A stretch of DNA of 64,000 nt from Candidatus Rhodoferax bjergmarkensis (GTDB lineage: Bacteria > Pseudomonadota > Gammaproteobacteria > Burkholderiales > Burkholderiaceae_C): positions 1 to 64,000 of the forward strand of contig JADJFX010000011.1 of NCBI GenBank assembly GCA_016708345.1. Reading direction: 5' to 3'. The notes beneath the pieces are model-generated. The model did no database searches. It saw only the letters and a list, made by a program, of their open reading frames with translations, and was not told the DNA's origin. The position numbers were made by a program, and so were the translations under genes. Below are positions 36,734 to 46,200 of this stretch, one piece after another; within the stretch, counting starts at the first letter, position 1, and each line of letters begins with the position of its first letter.

Positions 36734-37237
36734 ACCCCGATTGTAAAAAGCCTGCTTTGGCCGAACGAGATGGCCACCCAGTTGTTTGCCAGCGCACTGG
36801 CGGCGCAGCCTGCAGTGCACCACGCGTTCATCGAGTTGCAAGGTGATCTGGGGGCTGGCAAAACCACGCTGGTGCGCCACCTGCTGCACGCCTTGGGCGT
36901 ACAGGGCCGGGTGAAAAGCCCGACCTACGCAGTGGTTGAGCCTTATGAACTGCCCGGCCTTGCCATCTGGCACTTCGACTTTTACCGCTTCAGCGACCCG
37001 CGTGAATGGGAAGACGCCGGTTTTCGCGATATTTTTGCCAGCCCCGGCCTGAAATTGGCGGAATGGCCGGAAAAAGCTGCTGGCTTCATCCCGCGCGCCG
37101 ACTTGGTGGTTCATCTTGAGGCGCTGGAGGATGCATCCCGGCGGGTGACCCTGACCTCACACTCGCCGGTGGGCGACGCATTGCTGCAGGCAGCAGGCCA
37201 CGGCCTGGCAGAAGATTTTCATGGAGTACGCCCTTGA
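36725..37237 (+). CDS. tsaE: tRNA threonylcarbamoyladenosine biosynthesis ATPase TsaE
   Basis: A 170-residue P-loop ATPase needed for t6A37 synthesis with TsaB, TsaC and TsaD. Walker A is ELQGDLGAGKTTLVRHLL; the switch region is VKSPTYAVVEPYELP; IWHFDFYRFSDPREWEDAGF and LKLAEWPEKA are the conserved catalytic and Walker B-type stretches of the family. I start at ATG 36725 (MGHTPIVKS) rather than the earlier frame start inside queG. The stop overlaps the first codon of the downstream amidase, the tsaE-amiC order common in proteobacteria. Confidence 0.92.
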
Positions 37238-38577
37238 ATCGTCGCAGCCTGCTGCAGTCGGGCGCCCTGGTGCTGCTGCTGGGCACGCAGCACCTGGCGC
37301 GTGGCGCCACCATCGTGGCGGTGCGGGTGTGGCCCGCGCCGGAGTATTCGCGGGTGACCATTGAATCGGATGGTGAACTCAAAACCAAACACACGTTTGT
37401 TGCCAATCCGCCGCGGCTGGCGGTTGATCTGGAAGGCATTGAACTGAACCCGGCCTTGAAGGAACTGGTGGCAAAAGTTCAGTCGGACGACCCCAACATT
37501 GCGGGCATTCGCGTGGGTCAATTTGCACCGGGCATTGTTCGTTTGGTGCTCGATTTGAAGCAGGCGATTGCGCCGCAGGTGTTCACACTGACACCTGTGG
37601 CTGCCTACCAGCACCGGCTGGTGTTTGATTTGTACCCCACCCAGATGACGGACCCGCTGGAGGCACTGATCGCCGAACGGCTGAAGGACACCCATGACAC
37701 GGTGCCCCCCATTGACAACAAACCGGCTGACACCGCCGAACCTGACCCCTTGGGTGAGCTGATTGCGCAAAATAGCAACAAACCTGCAACACCGCCCAAA
37801 GTCAAGCCGCCCATAGCAGCGCCACTGGTCGCCATGGCACCAGTGGCGCAGACCGACCGCCTGATCATCATCGCGCTGGACCCCGGCCATGGTGGCGAAG
37901 ACCCCGGAGCCATTGGCCCCGGCGGCACGCGTGAGAAAGACGTGGTGCTGCGCCTGGCGCACCGGCTGCGTGACCGCATCAATGCAGCCTCGGTGAACGG
38001 CAACACCATGCGCGCCTACCTCACGCGCGATGCCGACTTTTTTGTGCCGCTGCATGTGCGGGTGCGCAAGGCCCAGCATGTCAAGGCCGACTTGTTCATC
38101 AGCCTGCATGCCGATGCTTTTTTTACCCCCCGCCCACAGGGTGCCAGCGTGTTTGCCCTGAGCCAGGGGGGTGCCTCCAGCACGGCGGCGCGCTGGATGG
38201 CGGCCAAGGAGAACAAGGCTGATCAGGTGGGTGGCCTGAACATCAAGGCCAAGGATGCGCAGGTCAAGCACGCCTTGTTTGACATGAGCACCACGGCGCA
38301 AATCAACGACAGCCTCAAACTCGGCGGCGTCATGCTGGGCGAAATCGGCAAGGTGGGCAAGCTGCACAAACCACGGGTCGAGCAGGCCAGTTTTGCCGTG
38401 CTCAAAGCACCCGACATCCCCAGCGTGCTGGTGGAAGCCGCGTTCATCAGCAACCCGGAAGAAGAAACCAAGCTCAACAGCGACGAATACCAGGAGCAAC
38501 TGGCCGACGCGCTGATGCGCGGCATTGAGCGCTACTTTGCCAAGAACCCGCCGCTGGCCCGTAACCGCAGCGTGTGA
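37234..38577 (+). CDS. amiC: N-acetylmuramoyl-L-alanine amidase, AmiC type
   Basis: The 447-residue periplasmic amidase cleaves septal peptidoglycan. The TTG start at 37234 overlaps the tsaE stop; GGAG lies eight bases before it. A twin-arginine signal (NRRSLLQSGALVLLLG) fits Tat export as in AmiC. An AMIN domain follows (IVAVRVWPAPEYSRVTIESD, PPRLAVDLEGIEL), then a proline-rich linker, then the Amidase_3 domain: IIIALDPGHGGEDPGA with the zinc His, REKDVVLRLA with the Glu, VKADLFISLHADAFF with the second zinc His, and VLVEAAFISNPEEETKL with the catalytic Glu. All zinc ligands are present. Confidence 0.93.
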   Translation: MNRRSLLQSGALVLLLGTQHLARGATIVAVRVWPAPEYSRVTIESDGELKTKHTFVANPPRLAVDLEGIELNPALKELVAKVQSDDPNIAGIRVGQFAPGIVRLVLDLKQAIAPQVFTLTPVAAYQHRLVFDLYPTQMTDPLEALIAERLKDTHDTVPPIDNKPADTAEPDPLGELIAQNSNKPATPPKVKPPIAAPLVAMAPVAQTDRLIIIALDPGHGGEDPGAIGPGGTREKDVVLRLAHRLRDRINAASVNGNTMRAYLTRDADFFVPLHVRVRKAQHVKADLFISLHADAFFTPRPQGASVFALSQGGASSTAARWMAAKENKADQVGGLNIKAKDAQVKHALFDMSTTAQINDSLKLGGVMLGEIGKVGKLHKPRVEQASFAVLKAPDIPSVLVEAAFISNPEEETKLNSDEYQEQLADALMRGIERYFAKNPPLARNRSV

Positions 38578-38733
38578 ACTGTGGTTCTGGCACGCCAACA
38601 CCCGTTGGTGCAAAAGATTCTGAGGGGCGTTTTGGGCTTTATTGTGCCCAATACACGCAAAATGGCAGGCCACAATGCACTGTTGATACAAGCGCTGTGC
38701 GAATTGTTCGAGAAGCCAAACGCAGGAATTTGA

Positions 38734-39894
38734 ATGAAGAAAATTTTGATTGAGGGATGGCGCGGAATCAATCACTCATACGCGATGGTCAATCAGTACC
38801 AGTTGTGTGAACTCTCAAAATTTCCGGACTTATCGCTTTGCCACCGCGATCTCAAATTTGCCAATCCCCGCTGGAACCCGAACGACAACAACCCCAGCTT
38901 TCCCGCGCCGATGACGGCCATCATCCAGAGCATTCCAGCGCCGAGAGATGACGAACACTTTGATACCGTGCTGCGGATTGCTTCGCCCTACGACATCTCT
39001 CAAAGCCCGGCTAACAAGGTCTTGACCTTTATCACCGTGGAATATGGTTTGTGCCCGGAAGGCTATTTTCCGGACCCACAACCGCAGCTTGAGCGCTTCA
39101 CGCAGGGCAACAATGGCGTCATCACGCCATCGAGCTGGTCCAAAATGAAGCTGGTTGAGTATGGCTTTGCAGCGGAAAAAATCACCATCGTCCCGCACGG
39201 CGTCAGCACCGACATCTTCTACCCCATGACTCAGGTTGAGCGCAATGCTGTGCGCAAAGCCATCGGGCTGCAGCCAGAGCACTTTGTGTTCCTGAACCTG
39301 GGGGCCATGACCATCAACAAGGGCATCGACCTGCTGCTGCTGGCTTTTTTTGAGATTCACAAACGCCACCCCCATGCGCGACTCGTGCTCAAGGACGATC
39401 AAAAGCTGTATGGCTTGGCCGGTGCCGATGTGGTGCGCGAGGCCATGCGCCATCACCCCCATTTGCTGACCCAAGAGTTCATGGACGCGATCAAGATGCT
39501 GTCCGTCACGCTGCCCCTGCATGAAATGCGCCACCTGTATGGCATGGCCGACGTTTACACTTCACCCTACCGCGCCGAAGGGTTCAACCTGCCGGTGATT
39601 GAATCCATCGCCTGCGGCACGCCGGTGATTGTGACGGGCGGCGGTGCCACCGATGATTTCTGCGAACCCCGCACTGCCAGAATGATTTCGGCACAACGGG
39701 TTGATGTGCGCAAGCAAGGTTTGATCGGCACCGGCTATGTGCTTAACCCCAGTTTGGAGGATCTGACCTTGGCAATGCAAGACGAGATCACATCCCCCCG
39801 TGCCGCTGCCAATGAGTTCAATGCCGGCCGCCAGGCTTTGTGCCAGCAATACAGCTGGGCGAACGTGGCCAGCCAACTGCATTCGATGTTCTGA
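38734..39894 (+). CDS. Glycosyltransferase family 4 protein
   Basis: A 386-residue GT-B retaining glycosyltransferase that opens the glycan cluster. The acceptor domain includes FITVEYGLCPEGYF and GVITPSSWSKMKLVEYGF, then the interdomain IVPHGVSTDIFYP. The donor half has FVFLNLGAMTINKGIDLLLLAF, RLVLKDDQKLYGL, HLYGMADVYTSPYRAEGFNLPVIE and ACGTPVIVTGGGATDDF, with the EX7E-type EGFNLPVIE motif. The ATG follows AAACGCAGGAATTTGA. It is 18 bp before the next gene, same direction. The sugar donor cannot be predicted. Confidence 0.87.
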   Translation: MKKILIEGWRGINHSYAMVNQYQLCELSKFPDLSLCHRDLKFANPRWNPNDNNPSFPAPMTAIIQSIPAPRDDEHFDTVLRIASPYDISQSPANKVLTFITVEYGLCPEGYFPDPQPQLERFTQGNNGVITPSSWSKMKLVEYGFAAEKITIVPHGVSTDIFYPMTQVERNAVRKAIGLQPEHFVFLNLGAMTINKGIDLLLLAFFEIHKRHPHARLVLKDDQKLYGLAGADVVREAMRHHPHLLTQEFMDAIKMLSVTLPLHEMRHLYGMADVYTSPYRAEGFNLPVIESIACGTPVIVTGGGATDDFCEPRTARMISAQRVDVRKQGLIGTGYVLNPSLEDLTLAMQDEITSPRAAANEFNAGRQALCQQYSWANVASQLHSMF

Positions 39895-39911
39895 ATTTGC
39901 CCTGAAGCCCC

Positions 39912-41591
39912 ATGCAAGCCAACATTGTTCTGGTACACACAGGTCACCACCCTCCCCCGGAGTTTCTGTTCAACAATATCGACCTGCTACAGAGGCTGTG
40001 CCCGCGTTCGCACCTGTACCTTGCCGTCAGTCAGCAACATCTGCTACCCATGGAGCGCCTTGGGCGTTGTCAGGTGGTGTTCGAAGAGTCGATACCAGCG
40101 AGCGAATTGACACAGCGTTATGCAAGCAGCGCACAGTTCAATGAAAGCTTCAGGAACGGCTTTTGGCGGCACACCAGCCAGCGATTTTTTGTGTTGCACG
40201 ACCTTTGTGCACATTTGGGCATAGAGAACATCGTGCACATTGAAAACGATGTGCTTCTGTTTGAGGACCCCAGCAGTTACATTGCCGCTCTAAAACAATT
40301 CGCGCCACTCGCCTACCCGGTAGACCGCATCCGTGGCATTGCCTCGTTCTTCTTCGCACGCGAATCCGCCAGCCTGGCACCCCTGCTGGAGCATTTCATC
40401 GGCAACCCCACGGTCAACGACATGGACAACCTGGGGCAGTTTCTGGCCAATGCCGGGCCGTCCGTTGCGCGGCCCCTGCCAACCCTGCCACCCAATTACA
40501 GCACGGCCAAGGGGCTGGATGCGCAGCGCTACAGCGCAGAAGTTGAGGCCTTTGGTGGAATTTTTGATGCCGCAGCGGTGGGTCAGTACCTCGGTGGCGT
40601 CGACCCCAAAAACACCCCGCTGGACAGCCGCTTCTTTCAAAACGAAAGCTCGGAGCTTGCCTTGGCCGAGTGTGAGATCAGCTGGGATGTGCATGAAGGT
40701 GTGCGCTCCCCGCACATCAGCTACCAAGGCCAAAAACTCAAGATGTTGAACCTGCACATGCATTGCAAGCGGGTCAAAGAATTTTCGCCGTACCAGCACG
40801 AGGTGCCCACTTCGGAAGCTCAGATCATCACCGGCGAGCGCCTGCAGGCCCAGTGCGACATCACGATCGCATCTGCCGACATTGTTCAGTTCCACGGCCG
40901 AGACAACATCAAGACACGGGAACGCTTTGTGCCCGGTTATGACAGCGGTGGCCGTTTTCTTTACCCAACTGCCGCCGATATTGCGTTGATTGACAGTTGC
41001 GACAAAATTTTTGTTTACACCCATTTCCTGTGGTACTTCACCGCCGCCATCCTGCCGCAACTTGACCGTGAACATATTCTGGTGCTGCACAACTCGGACG
41101 ACATGATCGGGCCAGAGCACCTGCGCCACCTAGAGAATCCCAAGATCAAGGAGTGGCATGTGTTCGGCTCGCAGTTTTCCCACCCTAAACTGCGCCATAT
41201 GCCAGCCGGACTGGGCAACAAACAATGGGCGCATGGCGACACGGCAGAGCTGTTCAAACAATCCCGGCACATCGTCAAGAGCAAGTGGATTTATGTGAAT
41301 TTCAATATCACCCACCCGAGCCGAAAAAACATTACCGAAGCCCTCAAAGACCGGACCGATGTGACCTACCGCTCCGGCCTGAGTTACCCCGAATACCTGG
41401 CCGAGTTAAAGCAACACCGCTACTGCATTTGCCCCCGGGGCAACAATATTGATTCGCACCGGTTTTGGGAATGCCAATATCTGGATGTGACGCCAATTAT
41501 TTGCCTTTCCGACTGGCTGCCCGCCTTTTCTGGCAAGAGATACATCACGGTTCCAGATTGGTCCCAACTCAGTCTGGAAAAACTCATTTAA
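39912..41591 (+). CDS. Two-domain glycosyltransferase: GT-A-like N-terminal half plus exostosin-like C terminus
   Basis: A 559-residue protein. The N-terminal ~260 residues resemble a GT-A nucleotide-sugar fold, with a possible DxD-like site in NIVHIENDVLLFEDPSSY and FRNGFWRHTSQRFFVL before it. The C-terminal ~230 residues are GT-B/GT47 exostosin-like, with KWIYVNFNITHPSRKNITEA and the family signature HRYCICPRGNNIDSHRFWE followed by YLDVTPIICLSDWLPAF. Such C-terminal halves act in polysaccharide chain extension in eukaryotes and appear in some bacterial surface glycan loci. No membrane segment. It lies between the GT4 gene and a UXS-like gene. Confidence 0.72.
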   Translation: MQANIVLVHTGHHPPPEFLFNNIDLLQRLCPRSHLYLAVSQQHLLPMERLGRCQVVFEESIPASELTQRYASSAQFNESFRNGFWRHTSQRFFVLHDLCAHLGIENIVHIENDVLLFEDPSSYIAALKQFAPLAYPVDRIRGIASFFFARESASLAPLLEHFIGNPTVNDMDNLGQFLANAGPSVARPLPTLPPNYSTAKGLDAQRYSAEVEAFGGIFDAAAVGQYLGGVDPKNTPLDSRFFQNESSELALAECEISWDVHEGVRSPHISYQGQKLKMLNLHMHCKRVKEFSPYQHEVPTSEAQIITGERLQAQCDITIASADIVQFHGRDNIKTRERFVPGYDSGGRFLYPTAADIALIDSCDKIFVYTHFLWYFTAAILPQLDREHILVLHNSDDMIGPEHLRHLENPKIKEWHVFGSQFSHPKLRHMPAGLGNKQWAHGDTAELFKQSRHIVKSKWIYVNFNITHPSRKNITEALKDRTDVTYRSGLSYPEYLAELKQHRYCICPRGNNIDSHRFWECQYLDVTPIICLSDWLPAFSGKRYITVPDWSQLSLEKLI

Positions 41592-41611
41592 TGACCGGCT
41601 AGCGACACACC

Positions 41612-42715
41612 ATGCATTCAAACTCGATTCTTCTTGGCGATCTGCAGCATATTCACCAAACCCTCGGAAGTCGCCGCCAACGCTTTGAGGGCGGAACCGT
41701 TCTGGTCACCGGCTGCGCCGGCTTCCTGGGCTATCTGTTCATGAACTATCTGGTGCACTACGCCGAGGAGCTTGGCATTCGCAAGGTGATTGGTCTGGAC
41801 ACCTTCTTGCTGGAACGCCCCCGGTGGCTGGACGATCTTCACAGCAAATATTCCAAGGTGCTGACCTTGCAGGCCTTTGATATTTCACGCGACAAGCTCG
41901 AATCCATCCCCGACGCCGCACAAGCCCGTTTTGTGCTGCACATGGCATCGATTGCATCCCCGATGTTTTACCGAAAATATCCGCTGGAAACCATCGACGC
42001 GAATATCTGGGGCCTGCGCCACCTGCTCGACTTTTACAAAGGCAGCAAGAAACTGGAGGGTTTGCTGTTTTTCTCCAGCAGCGAGATTTATGGTGACCCG
42101 GATGCGGCCCACATCCCCACGCCCGAAGACTACCGGGGCCATGTATCGTGCGTCGGCCCGCGCGCCTGTTATGACGAATCAAAACGGTTTGGTGAGACCT
42201 TGTGCCAGGTGTTTTCCGAAACCCAGGGTGTGCCCATTACGGTAGCGCGCCCCTTCAACAATTACGGGCCTGGCATGCGCCTAGGGGACAAACGTTTACC
42301 GGCGGATCTGGCACGGTTTATCTTTAACCAAGAAGACATTGTTCTTTATTCGGACGGCTCGCCGATGCGGACTTTTTGCTACATCTCGGATGCCATTGCG
42401 GGTTATTTTCTTTGCTTGCTGCACGGCAAATTTGACGCCTTCAATATCGGCGTTGAAAAGCCGGAAATCAGTGTGTCAAAACTGGCTGAAATCTTTGCAG
42501 GCGCGGGCCGCGACGTGCTCGGTTACAGCGGAGAAGTCCGCTACGCGGTGAGCGAAGACAAGCATTACCTAAGCCATAATCCCCAAAGGCGTTGCCCTGT
42601 GATCACCAAGGCGCGCACTGTGTTGGGCTATGACCCCAAGATCCTGGTCGACGAAGGCGTTCATCGTTATCTGCAATTCCTGGCGGAAGAAAACGCCGCG
42701 CACAAAGGGGCCTGA
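41612..42715 (+). CDS. UDP-glucuronate decarboxylase-like SDR (UXS type)
   Basis: A 367-residue extended SDR with the NAD fold LVTGCAGFLGYLFMNYL, the UXS-like FVLHMASIASPMFYRKYPLE, FFSSSEIYGDPDA, the catalytic YDESKRFGETLC (YxxxK) and ARPFNNYGPGMRLGD, RTFCYISDAI, FDAFNIGVEKPEIS. Together with the UDP-sugar dehydrogenase encoded next, it would convert UDP-glucose through UDP-glucuronate to UDP-xylose. A related dehydratase role is possible. Four bases separate it from the next gene, so the two are tightly linked. Confidence 0.75.
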   Translation: MHSNSILLGDLQHIHQTLGSRRQRFEGGTVLVTGCAGFLGYLFMNYLVHYAEELGIRKVIGLDTFLLERPRWLDDLHSKYSKVLTLQAFDISRDKLESIPDAAQARFVLHMASIASPMFYRKYPLETIDANIWGLRHLLDFYKGSKKLEGLLFFSSSEIYGDPDAAHIPTPEDYRGHVSCVGPRACYDESKRFGETLCQVFSETQGVPITVARPFNNYGPGMRLGDKRLPADLARFIFNQEDIVLYSDGSPMRTFCYISDAIAGYFLCLLHGKFDAFNIGVEKPEISVSKLAEIFAGAGRDVLGYSGEVRYAVSEDKHYLSHNPQRRCPVITKARTVLGYDPKILVDEGVHRYLQFLAEENAAHKGA

Positions 42716-42719
42716 AGAA

Positions 42720-44069
42720 ATGCGTGTCACGATTATTGGAACCGGTTATGTCGGGCTTGTCTCCGGGGTGTGTTTGGCGGCAAGAGGGCATCAGGTCACC
42801 TGTGTGGACACCGAAACCTCAATCGTCAAGGGCTTGAACCAAGCGATTCCGCATATCTATGAGCAGGGTCTGGATGACTTGCTGCGCGAGGTTGTCAGCT
42901 CTGGTCGCTTCAAGGCGACCAATGATTTGACATTCGCCCTGGCTGACACCGATGGCGCATTGATTGCCGTCGGCACGCCCAGCGAACACGGCGTGATCGA
43001 CCTGAGTTATGTGCTGCAGGTGGCTCGTGAGATCGGGCTGTTTCTCAAGACCAGTGAACGCTTTTTACCCATTGTGGTCAAAAGCACGGTGATACCCGGC
43101 ACCACCGACACCGTGCTGCGCCGCGAGATTGAAACGGCATCGGGCAAAACCTTGGGCGCCTTCGGTTTGGGCATGAACCCGGAGTTCTTGCGTGAAGGCG
43201 TCGCGGTCGACAATTTCATGAACCCCGACCGCATTGTGTTTGGTTACGAAGACGAAAAAACCCTGGCCTTCCAGCAAGCGCTTTATGCCTCATGGCTTTG
43301 CGACAAAGTGGCGGTGAACTCGCGAACCGCAGAGCTGACCAAATATGTCAGCAATTCACTGTTGGCCGTCCAGATTTCCGCCGTGAATGAAATGGCGAAT
43401 TTTGCGGCCGCGCTGGGCGGCATCGACATTCTGGAAGTGCTCAAGGGTGTGCATCTGGACAAACGCCTGAACCCCATTGTGAATGGCAAACGGGTTGAAC
43501 CCGAGCTTCTGACCTACCTCATTCCCGGCTGCGGTTTTGGCGGAAGCTGCTTTCCCAAAGATGTGCAAGCGCTGCAATCGCAAGGCGCACAACTGGGCCT
43601 GCCCATGGCCATGCTCAATGCGGTGTTGTCCGTCAACGAAACACAGGCGCTCGAAGTGGTCGCCATTTTGGAGCGTGAATTGGGCAATCTGGATGGACGC
43701 AAATGCCTGGTATTGGGGCTGGCCTTCAAACCAGATACCGATGACGTGCGCGAGTCCGCCTCGCTCAGAATTGTGGCCGGATTGCTGGACAAGGGCGTTG
43801 GTGTAAGTGCGCATGATCCGATCGCCACGGAAAACTTCAAACGCAGCATGGGCACCAAAGCAGGTGCCATAAACTTTTGCAAAGACTGGAAAGCAGCCGT
43901 CCGAGAGGCCGAAATCATCATCATCGCCACCAAATGGCCGGAATATGCTGCACTGGAACAATGTGATGTTTCTGGCAAAACTATTTTTGATGCTCGGCGC
44001 CTGATTTCCGTGGAGAAACTGGCTAATGCACATTACCTCACCATTGGCCGCCGCATAACTCTTGATTAA
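42720..44069 (+). CDS. UDP-glucose/GDP-mannose dehydrogenase family (UGD-like)
   Basis: The 449-residue NAD-dependent dehydrogenase oxidises a nucleotide hexose to a uronate. The start MRVTIIGTGYVGLVSGVCLA is the Rossmann NAD site; GVFAxGMNPEFLREG is represented by FGLGMNPEFLREGVAVDNFM; the catalytic cysteine is in the GCGFGGSCFPKDVQAL loop; and the C-terminal domain has LGLAFKPDTDDVRESAS. I reject the earlier ATG 30 codons upstream because it overlaps the previous gene. UDP-glucose is more likely than GDP-mannose given the UXS-like neighbour. Confidence 0.88.
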   Translation: MRVTIIGTGYVGLVSGVCLAARGHQVTCVDTETSIVKGLNQAIPHIYEQGLDDLLREVVSSGRFKATNDLTFALADTDGALIAVGTPSEHGVIDLSYVLQVAREIGLFLKTSERFLPIVVKSTVIPGTTDTVLRREIETASGKTLGAFGLGMNPEFLREGVAVDNFMNPDRIVFGYEDEKTLAFQQALYASWLCDKVAVNSRTAELTKYVSNSLLAVQISAVNEMANFAAALGGIDILEVLKGVHLDKRLNPIVNGKRVEPELLTYLIPGCGFGGSCFPKDVQALQSQGAQLGLPMAMLNAVLSVNETQALEVVAILERELGNLDGRKCLVLGLAFKPDTDDVRESASLRIVAGLLDKGVGVSAHDPIATENFKRSMGTKAGAINFCKDWKAAVREAEIIIIATKWPEYAALEQCDVSGKTIFDARRLISVEKLANAHYLTIGRRITLD

Positions 44070-44093
44070 TCAATTTCAAACGGACTTAAAACT

Positions 44094-44870
44094 ATGAAAT
44101 GCGTTATTTTGGCTGGCGGTCTTGGCACACGGATCGCCGAGGAATCAAGCGTTCGCCCCAAACCCATGATTGAAATTGGTGGCCACCCCATTATTTGGCA
44201 CATCATGAAGCTTTATACCCATTTTGGGGTGAATGATTTTATTATCTGCCTTGGCTACAAGGGATATATTATCAAAGAGTATTTCGCAAATTATTTCCTG
44301 CACAGTGCGGACGTTACCTTTAATATGGCCGAAAACCAGGTCACTTACCATCATCGCCGCACAGAACCCTGGAAAGTCACCTTGGTCGATACCGGCGAAC
44401 ACACTATGACGGGGGGGCGTCTGCGGCGGGTGCGGGATTATCTGGACCCGGGCGAGCCCTTTTGCATGACCTATGGCGACGGCTTGTCAAACATCGACAT
44501 TGCGGCCGAGATTGAATACCACAAGTCCCACGGACTGGATGCTACCGTGGCCTGTGTCGCCCTGCCCGCCCGTTACGGACGCATTGTGCTCGACGGCAAC
44601 AAGGTGTCGGCCTTTGTGGAAAAGCCCCAAAGTGAGAGCGGGTTGGTGAACGGCGGCTTTTTTGTTTTGAACCCTCAAGTCATCGACCGGATTGAAGACG
44701 ATCAAACCGTTTGGGAAAAAGGCCCGCTGGAAGGCCTCGCCGCTGACGGACAAATGGCCTCGTGGCAGCATGACGGCTTCTGGCAGCCCATGGATACGCT
44801 GCGGGACAAACAGGCCTTGTCGAAATTGTGGGACGAAGATGAAGCCCCCTGGCGGCTGTGGGATCGGTAG
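44094..44870 (+). CDS. rfbF: Glucose-1-phosphate cytidylyltransferase
   Basis: The 258-residue enzyme makes CDP-glucose from CTP and glucose-1-phosphate. The nucleotidyltransferase signature CVILAGGLGTRIAEESSVRPKPMIEIGG is at the N terminus; VNDFIICLGYKGYIIKEYF, PWKVTLVDTGEHTMTGGRLR, the metal-binding FCMTYGDGLSNID, and NGGFFVLNP and WQHDGFWQPMDTLRDK are all typical of RfbF. It commits carbon to the CDP-sugar branch. The usual next enzyme, CDP-glucose 4,6-dehydratase (RfbG), was not recognised in the window. Confidence 0.93.
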   Translation: MKCVILAGGLGTRIAEESSVRPKPMIEIGGHPIIWHIMKLYTHFGVNDFIICLGYKGYIIKEYFANYFLHSADVTFNMAENQVTYHHRRTEPWKVTLVDTGEHTMTGGRLRRVRDYLDPGEPFCMTYGDGLSNIDIAAEIEYHKSHGLDATVACVALPARYGRIVLDGNKVSAFVEKPQSESGLVNGGFFVLNPQVIDRIEDDQTVWEKGPLEGLAADGQMASWQHDGFWQPMDTLRDKQALSKLWDEDEAPWRLWDR

Positions 44871-44958
44871 TCAACATCCCCCATTAACACTGCCAGATAT
44901 TCAATCATTTTTGGTCTCTTCATAATCTACTCAACCAGCACAGCCACTAGAAATCATT

Positions 44959-46187
44959 ATGAGTCAATATCTCTCGGAAATCGGAAAATGTGAAGTCTGT
45001 GGCAATTCACATCTCGTGCCATCCTTGAATTTGGGCTCGCACCCCTTACCGGATGATCTGGTGAAAATCAATGACACGCGCATTTGCCGTGAGTTCCCCA
45101 TTGATATTCTGTTTTGCCCGACCTGCCTGACTGCGCATCAGCATTATCAGGTGCCCAAACAAGATCTTTTTCCATCCACCTACCATTACCGCTCACGCAA
45201 TACCGCCGATGTATTGATGGGGCTGGAACAACTGGTCGAGGCTTGCAAGGAAGTCGCCGGGAGTTTGCAGGGCAAGGCTGTGCTGGACATTGGTTGCAAT
45301 GATGGCAGTTTGCTGTCCATTTTCCAGCGCAGCGGCGCCAAAACATTTGGCATTGAACCCACCGATGCATCGGATGACGCACGCAGCCAAGGGCACACGG
45401 TGTTAAAAGAGTATGTCTGCGAAGACGTTGCCCATCAATTTATCAAGGCGCATGGCCAGGCAGACATCATCACCTTTACCAATGTGTTCGCGCACATTGA
45501 AAACCTGGGTGAAGTGCTGCGCTCGCTCAAAATTCTGTCGCACGCAAAAACCATTCTGGTTTTTGAAAACCATTATCTCGGCTCCATCCTGAAGACGCGG
45601 CAGTTTGACACTTTTTATCACGAGCATCCCCGAACCTACAGCTTTACCTCCTTCACTTACATTGCCAAGTCACTGGGCATGGAGATTGCCAAGCTGGAGT
45701 TTCCGGCACGTTACGGCGGCAATATCCGGGTTTTCCTGAGCGCAAGTACCAGCCCTTCCAAGGCCGATCAAGATCAATGGGGCAAGGTCAGCGAGGGTGA
45801 AAAGATGCTGGGTCAAGACCTGTTGCGCCTGTCCGCCGACATCGAGAATTGGCGCATGCGCAAACTGGCATTCATAGAGGACACCGTTCGACAACATGGC
45901 AAATTGCCTGCCAAGGCCTTTCCGGCGCGTGCTGCCATTCCCTTGAAAATCCTTGGGTTGACGCATGAACATATTTCTGCCGTCTTTGAGAAACCCGGTT
46001 CGGCAAAAATTGGCCATTACGTGCCCGGAACCCGCATTCCGATCCTGTCCGATGACGAGTTTGACCTGGGCAGCCCGCGCCTCTTGAACTCGGCCGGCAT
46101 ATTGCGGGCGAAATCAATGCATTTATGCGCAAGCGCGGCTTGCGGGGCAGCATCATCGATATCATCGCGTCGGAAGATTTCACCTAG
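44959..46187 (+). CDS. SAM-dependent sugar C-methyltransferase with zinc-binding N terminus, one frameshift near its end
   Basis: The protein has an N-terminal zinc-binding region (CEVCG and FCPTC pairs ~50 residues apart), a class I SAM fold (VLDIGCNDGSLLSIFQ, FGIEPTDAS, ITFTNVFAHIENLGEVL) and the FYHEHPRTYSFTSFT stretch characteristic of TylC3/NovU-type C-methyltransferases acting on nucleotide-4-keto-sugars. Near 46085 the frame must shift to reach the conserved end INAFMRKRGLRGSIIDIIAS followed by a stop at 46185-46187. Without the shift the frame runs on and fuses with the next gene. It follows rfbF by 88 bp, fitting a branched or methylated deoxy-sugar pathway. Confidence 0.82.
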
Positions 46188-46200
46188 ACAGGACAACAAC

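Noticed and set aside
36734..37114. Upstream extension of the queG open frame
   Set aside because: It is antisense to the conserved tsaE gene; the QueG family begins near the GTG at 36733.
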